From NCBI GenBank assembly GCA_945957605.1, contig CAMFLR010000003.1, forward strand, positions 1 to 64,000: a stretch of 64,000 nt of DNA. The letters run 5' to 3'. How positions within the stretch are numbered: position 1 is the stretch's first letter; each line of letters starts with the position of its first letter. This document shows positions 60,366-64,000 of this stretch, one piece after another. The stretch comes from an uncultured Isosphaeraceae bacterium. Lineage in GTDB: Bacteria > Planctomycetota > Planctomycetia > Isosphaerales > Isosphaeraceae. Below the pieces are notes generated by a model. The model was given only the letters and a program-made list of their open reading frames with translations. It had not been told where the DNA came from and did no database searches. A program made the translations under genes and the position numbers.

Positions 60366-61613
60366 TTATTCGATGGAATCGGCCATTTGGCTACCGTAGG
60401 GTTCCCTTCCCGTACGACTCCGCTGATAATGTCGAAGATCTTCCCTACCAGCCGCATCGGGATCGAGCGATCTTGGCGCTTTGATCGCGGGGCGTCCCTG
60501 GCTTGCCGGCTTCATGGTGTAGATCGCCACGCCAAATTGTCCCTTCGCGGTGAATCCGGTCGGACGCGGACCACCTTCATCCGCAAGAAATAATCGGAGA
60601 ACGTTATCGTTCACACTGTAGAGACCGCGCATGGTAGTTTCGCGGCCGTCGATTTTGCGTTTGATATCGATGCGAATCCGCCGATCGGTTTCATCGGGCT
60701 CGACAACGTAAGTCGCGAAGGGATCGGACTCACCAACGCGCACGAGCGTCAACTTCCCGCCGTGAAACTGCATGACCAACGTTTGTCGCGGCGCATTGGG
60801 ATCTTCAGGTTTTGAAGTTTCCTTATCGACGACGAGCCAATCCCCTTCAAGGCTCGCCAAGGCAGCACGGACGGCGGGTGTATTCTGATTTGCGCTCACA
60901 GGTCGATTGCTCGAGTCGCGCTCGCTCGCTTCCACCTCTTCGAGCGAGGCAAAAATCGGTCGTTCCGTCAGCTTGAGAGCTCGGGCCTCGTCGAGATAGC
61001 GACCGTGAAAGTCGCGGAGAAATGTTCGAAGAAATGCCCGCTTCTCATAGAGCTCTGGAGCCAACGGCCGAATTTCGATGGCACGCGTGATCAATTTCTC
61101 CGCAGCCGCGAAATCACTGTCATCGCGCGCGAGGTCCGAGAGGAGGATCAAGGCGTCGCCCGGGTCGGCGAGTTGGGGAATCGCGCGTTCCAATGCTTCG
61201 CGTGCTTCGGTACGTCTTCGCAGCGAGGCGAGTGTACACCCGCGCTGGTAAAGTGCCTCACCCCAGTCAGGCTTGATCGCCAGGCACTGATCGAGATCGC
61301 GAAGGGCGTCTTGCCGGTTGCGACGGCCTCCAAGATCGACGCCTTCGTCCAGCGCACTGTTGATTGCTGTGCTTCGGAGCAAGTTCGCCTCGGCGGAAGC
61401 ATAGGGATCGGCGCGCAGCACGACATCGAGCGACTCAATCGCCGCAAGCCACTCGCGCCGGTTAGCCTCTCCTTTGGCGACGGAAAACCGCAGCGCCGCA
61501 TAAACGTACCCGATCTCCGCCATTACGAAGGCGATTCCGAACGCGACGAGTGCGACGATAATCTGCAGCTTGAAACGACCGTTCTTTGCAGACGCGGGTG
61601 CAACGTGCTTCAT
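60366..61613 (-). CDS. Membrane-anchored TPR protein with TIGR03067 domain
   Basis: The 415-residue protein has an N-terminal membrane helix (about 15-42), tetratricopeptide repeats (about 50-225: LVKGEANRREW-like, LDQCLAIKPDWGEALYQRGC, EARLALERAI, AIEIRPLAPELYEKRA), and a C-terminal TIGR03067-type lipocalin-like domain (about 265-385: ALASLEGDWLVV, TLVMQFHGGKLTLVRVGE, GLYSVNDNVLRLFLADEGGPRPTGF). TIGR03067 is a planctomycete-enriched domain of unknown function. It precedes the DUF1549 gene by 39 bp. Confidence 0.85.
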   Translation of the reverse strand: MKHVAPASAKNGRFKLQIIVALVAFGIAFVMAEIGYVYAALRFSVAKGEANRREWLAAIESLDVVLRADPYASAEANLLRSTAINSALDEGVDLGGRRNRQDALRDLDQCLAIKPDWGEALYQRGCTLASLRRRTEAREALERAIPQLADPGDALILLSDLARDDSDFAAAEKLITRAIEIRPLAPELYEKRAFLRTFLRDFHGRYLDEARALKLTERPIFASLEEVEASERDSSNRPVSANQNTPAVRAALASLEGDWLVVDKETSKPEDPNAPRQTLVMQFHGGKLTLVRVGESDPFATYVVEPDETDRRIRIDIKRKIDGRETTMRGLYSVNDNVLRLFLADEGGPRPTGFTAKGQFGVAIYTMKPASQGRPAIKAPRSLDPDAAGREDLRHYQRSRTGREPYGSQMADSIE

Positions 61614-61684
61614 GCGACCACCGGTCCCTCGATTGCGACACTCCTCAATTCAACGCACTGCGGCTGAAACTTGCACGCATCAGG

Positions 61685-62371
61685 CTACCCCAGGAAGATG
61701 ACCATCAGTAACAGCGCGACGACACTCAAGATCGCGATGATTCTCACGGCGAAGTGAGTGGACCCAAGTGATTCCGCGCGTTGCACCGCGACGAGAGAAA
61801 ACTCCGGGTCGAAGAGGCGATCGGTCGCCGAAGATGTCAGGATCCAGGCCGCGACGGCAGGCATAAGCGCGAGCAAAAACATGAACGCCGCCATCGAGCC
61901 GGTTTGTCCCCAAATCGCCTGAATACAGCGAGCCATCGGCGGAATCGAAACCGCGGTGAGGAGCGCTGCGCTCAACCAGCGGGCCCAGACCGCGCGTCGC
62001 TTTAGACTTCTTCCCAGCCCGAACCAGAACCACCCCATGAGCACGCCGATTAGCACGGGAACTGCGACATCAGTGAACAGGTTCGCGAACTCATTGTTCG
62101 CCGGCGGCAAGACTCTCCCGCGCCACGCACCGCCGAACGGCGAATCACCGCGACCTCGCAGGATTTCGACGACGCCCATCAATCCGATCGCCGCGGATAA
62201 GATCGCCAGCCCCTGAAAAAGCGTTCCAACCAATTGGATCAACGTATGACGAAGCGCCAGCGAGCGATCACTTCGGCCATCCGAGATGATAAACAACTCG
62301 CCGTCGCCCGGCTTCGATCCCTCAACGGGCTTGGCTGTGAACTCTGGATCGTCGGCCCCAGACACCCACAT
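61685..62371 (-). CDS. Membrane protein of unknown function
   Basis: A 228-residue protein with about six hydrophobic helices: LIQLVGTLFQGLAILSAAIGLMGVVEIL, FTDVAVPVLIGVLMGWFWFGLG, WLSAALLTAVSIPPMARCIQAIW, SMAAFMFLLALMPAVAAWIL and a C-terminal AVRIIAILSVVALLLMVIFLG. The N-terminal 40 residues are soluble. No signature motif. It starts upstream of the TPR/TIGR03067 gene on the same strand, 71 bp before it. Confidence 0.75.
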   Translation of the reverse strand: MWVSGADDPEFTAKPVEGSKPGDGELFIISDGRSDRSLALRHTLIQLVGTLFQGLAILSAAIGLMGVVEILRGRGDSPFGGAWRGRVLPPANNEFANLFTDVAVPVLIGVLMGWFWFGLGRSLKRRAVWARWLSAALLTAVSIPPMARCIQAIWGQTGSMAAFMFLLALMPAVAAWILTSSATDRLFDPEFSLVAVQRAESLGSTHFAVRIIAILSVVALLLMVIFLG

Positions 62372-62558
62372 GGTGCCTCCTGTTTATCCAGGACCTTAAA
62401 CATCGAATTGCATTGATGCTACCACTGGTGACGATTACCCGCAACCTTGGCTCATCTACCGACTTGCCTTCGCCAACACACGACTTCGTCAGAATTCCCA
62501 ACATAAGAGTCGATTGAGAGGGCAAAATACGTGACTGAGATCAATCTGCAAAGCAATT

Positions 62559-63302
62559 TTGATCGCCCCGGCGCAGAGGAAAGCGAAGACGTGCCGCACA
62601 TCGTCGAAACATGCGATTGTCTTGACGTCTGCGCTTGTTTCGGCGGTGTGGTGTTTTGCAACCTCGACCGCGGGACAACCAGGCAAGCCGATCGACCAGG
62701 AAACGATCGAGCGAGAGACAATCATCATGCCTGGCGATGCCCAGCTACGTGGGGCTGTGGAATTCTTTAAATTCGAAGCCAGGTCGCATCATGAACAGTA
62801 CGACGCGGCTGTGCGCCTCGGGTACGTTCACATTGCCGAGTTGCTCAAATACTCGTATGAAACGACGCTCTGCTACGCCGGTTGGTGGTACTACCGGAAT
62901 TCAGATTCACACCGTGCAGAATCGTTTTGGGATGATGCGGTTGCAAATGGAACGGTCGTTGCCGATCGATGCGAATTAATCGCGCGAGATATACGATGGT
63001 TAAGATTCATCGCAGGGCAAGCGCGCCTTGCCGAACATTTGGTCAGCCATTACAGCGCGCTCGACGAGCAGCGAATCAAGAGCTGGCCGCTCATTCTTCC
63101 GGCCGATCTTGAATGCGAGTGGCGGTTCCTGGACTGGGCCAAGGACGAATTCTACGAAAAGGCATACATCTACATTTGGCCCATCCATTTGGGGGCAAAG
63201 AAGATGCAGCGATTTCGCGACCTGCGAACGCAACTACTCACGGAAAAGCACAGACGTTGCTCTACTTCGAGAATTAGGGAGAACGCCGCCGGCTTGACGT
63301 AA
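62559..63302 (+). CDS. Exported protein of unknown function
   Basis: A 247-residue protein with a basic N-terminus and a hydrophobic segment (AIVLTSALVSAVWCFATSTAG) that looks like a signal peptide. The rest is helical and rich in aromatic residues (LLKYSYETTLCYAGWWYYRN, FLDWAKDEFYEKAYIYIWP). The start is uncertain: the frame opens at TTG 62559, with no strong ribosome-binding site, which suggests an unusual start or a decaying gene. No homologous family recognised. Confidence 0.6.
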   Translation: MIAPAQRKAKTCRTSSKHAIVLTSALVSAVWCFATSTAGQPGKPIDQETIERETIIMPGDAQLRGAVEFFKFEARSHHEQYDAAVRLGYVHIAELLKYSYETTLCYAGWWYYRNSDSHRAESFWDDAVANGTVVADRCELIARDIRWLRFIAGQARLAEHLVSHYSALDEQRIKSWPLILPADLECEWRFLDWAKDEFYEKAYIYIWPIHLGAKKMQRFRDLRTQLLTEKHRRCSTSRIRENAAGLT

Positions 63303-63446
63303 TCGCGATAATCGCCACAATTCGCTCGCTTTGCCGGCCTAAACCCAAAAACATGGCATCATGATGCGTTTTTATGACTCAGAATAGTTCTCGACCGCAC
63401 GGTCTGATCGCTTCGCCGCGCTCGAAATCATCCCTTGAGCCATAAA

Positions 63447-64000
63447 ATGAGCCGAACATCGCGGAGCTACGCGAGCCGTCGATTGCGCGCATTTGTGCCT
63501 GACGAGGTCGAGTCGCTCGACCAACGGCAGCTACCATCATCTGGCCTGGCTAATCCTGTTCCCGCTGATTCCCGAGTCATCGAGCAACTCTCGCCCGACC
63601 GCGCCAATCTGGGCGAGCGCGTGATCAAGAACATCACCTACACGCACCACGGCAGACGGGTGGAAAAGCTCGACCTCTACTTGCCGGTCGGACAGGCTCC
63701 AGAGGGGGGCTGGCCGATCATCCTTGCGTTTCCCGGTGGCGGTTGGCGCTGGGCGAGCCGGGCTGATTACGGTGGACGCGTCTCGGTCTTCACGCATCTG
63801 GGCTACGCAGTTGCTGGCGTCGATTACACTTACGCGTCGAGTTCGGGCGGCCACACCTGGCCCGCCAACCTTCAAGATGCGCGTGCGGCCGTCGGCTGGG
63901 TTCACCGCAACGCCGACAAGTTCAATCTCGACACGAGCAAGATCGTGGCGATGGGAGAATCGGCAGGCGCCCACATCGCGCTACTTTTAGGTACTTATCC
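63447..64000 (+). CDS. Alpha/beta-hydrolase (esterase), truncated by the window edge
   Basis: The frame is open from the ATG at 63447 to the edge (184 codons). The N-terminus (RRLRAFVPDEVESLDQRQLPSSG) resembles the LExRxL-type export region common in large planctomycete extracellular proteins. The hydrolase part has the oxyanion region FPGGGWRW and the nucleophile elbow GESAGAH, typical of the carboxylesterase/BD-FAE-type family. The catalytic His and Asp should lie beyond the edge. Partial. Confidence 0.85.
   Translation, partial: MSRTSRSYASRRLRAFVPDEVESLDQRQLPSSGLANPVPADSRVIEQLSPDRANLGERVIKNITYTHHGRRVEKLDLYLPVGQAPEGGWPIILAFPGGGWRWASRADYGGRVSVFTHLGYAVAGVDYTYASSSGGHTWPANLQDARAAVGWVHRNADKFNLDTSKIVAMGESAGAHIALLLGTY

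Noticed and set aside
63356-63373. GCATCATGATGC followed by five T as a terminator after the exported protein gene
   Set aside because: The dyad has no room for a loop and would form only a very short stem.

Overview
The window looks like a chromosomal segment of a planctomycete (phylum Planctomycetota). It is GC-rich and carries families typical of that phylum: secreted membrane-bound-dehydrogenase/c-type cytochrome proteins with HEAT repeats, a DUF1501 and a DUF1549/DUF1553 protein, a TIGR03067-type domain, an ECF sigma factor paired with a very large Ser/Thr kinase, ThuA-domain proteins, an FGly-type sulfatase and a YXWGXW-repeat protein. I saw no rRNA, tRNA, CRISPR array, transposase or prophage gene. 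Exact genus cannot be read from the sequence. Product names rest on motifs and family memory, not on database searches.

Region 1 (about 0.1-24.7 kb, all minus strand) reads right to left as a run of closely spaced genes. It starts at a good sigma70-like promoter near 24.6 kb: SGNH-hydrolase/beta-propeller protein, HEAT/cytochrome protein, ThuA/propeller/HEAT/cytochrome protein, then a hydroxyproline catabolic set (pyrroline-carboxylate deaminase-like protein, hydroxyproline epimerase and a three-component FAD/[2Fe-2S]/FAD dehydrogenase with overlapping genes). A sigma54-activator response regulator follows 9 bp later, then a HAMP/PAS histidine kinase, a response regulator with TPRs, and the K+-uptake ATPase operon: two tiny membrane proteins (one is KdpF), KdpA, KdpB, KdpC and a KdpD that has only the N-terminal sensor part.

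Region 2 (24.7-28.1 kb, minus) is a compact four-gene group: a Lgt-like acyl/diacylglyceryl transferase and a radical-SAM enzyme of the tetraether-synthase (Tes/MJ0619)-like type, flanked by two paralogous zinc-ribbon membrane proteins. Region 3 (28.5-32.3 kb, plus) has a secreted ThuA protein and a large secreted glycoside-hydrolase-like protein, preceded by a sigma54-like promoter. Region 4 (32.3-37.5 kb, minus) is an ECF sigma factor and a 1531-residue kinase whose outer part carries a CxxCH haem motif and WD40 repeats.

Region 5 (37.8-47.1 kb, minus) holds separately transcribed secreted or envelope proteins (YXWGXW protein, HExxH metallopeptidase-like protein, unknown, beta-barrel, HAD phosphatase, sulfatase) and a dihydrodipicolinate-synthase-family aldolase, with several clear terminators. 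Region 6 (47.4-49.8 kb, plus) has a 75-residue protein, a STAS protein, a rhomboid protease and an acetyltransferase. Region 7 (49.7-53.1 kb, minus) has HtrA-like protease, TrpD and a DksA/TraR-type zinc-finger protein. Region 8 (53.5-62.4 kb, minus) has two linked envelope proteins, the DUF1501 and DUF1549/1553 pair split by a small AT-richer gene, a TPR/TIGR03067 protein and a membrane protein. The right edge (62.5-64 kb, plus) has an exported unknown protein and the first part of an alpha/beta-hydrolase.

The most interesting items are: the Tes-like/Lgt-like lipid locus; the kinase with a built-in haem-binding motif; a split and a fused copy of the same propeller-HEAT-cytochrome machine next to hydroxyproline catabolism; a dispersed palindromic repeat family present at three places; paired inverted-repeat operators before the YXWGXW gene; and a tiny unlisted membrane ORF overlapping kdpF.
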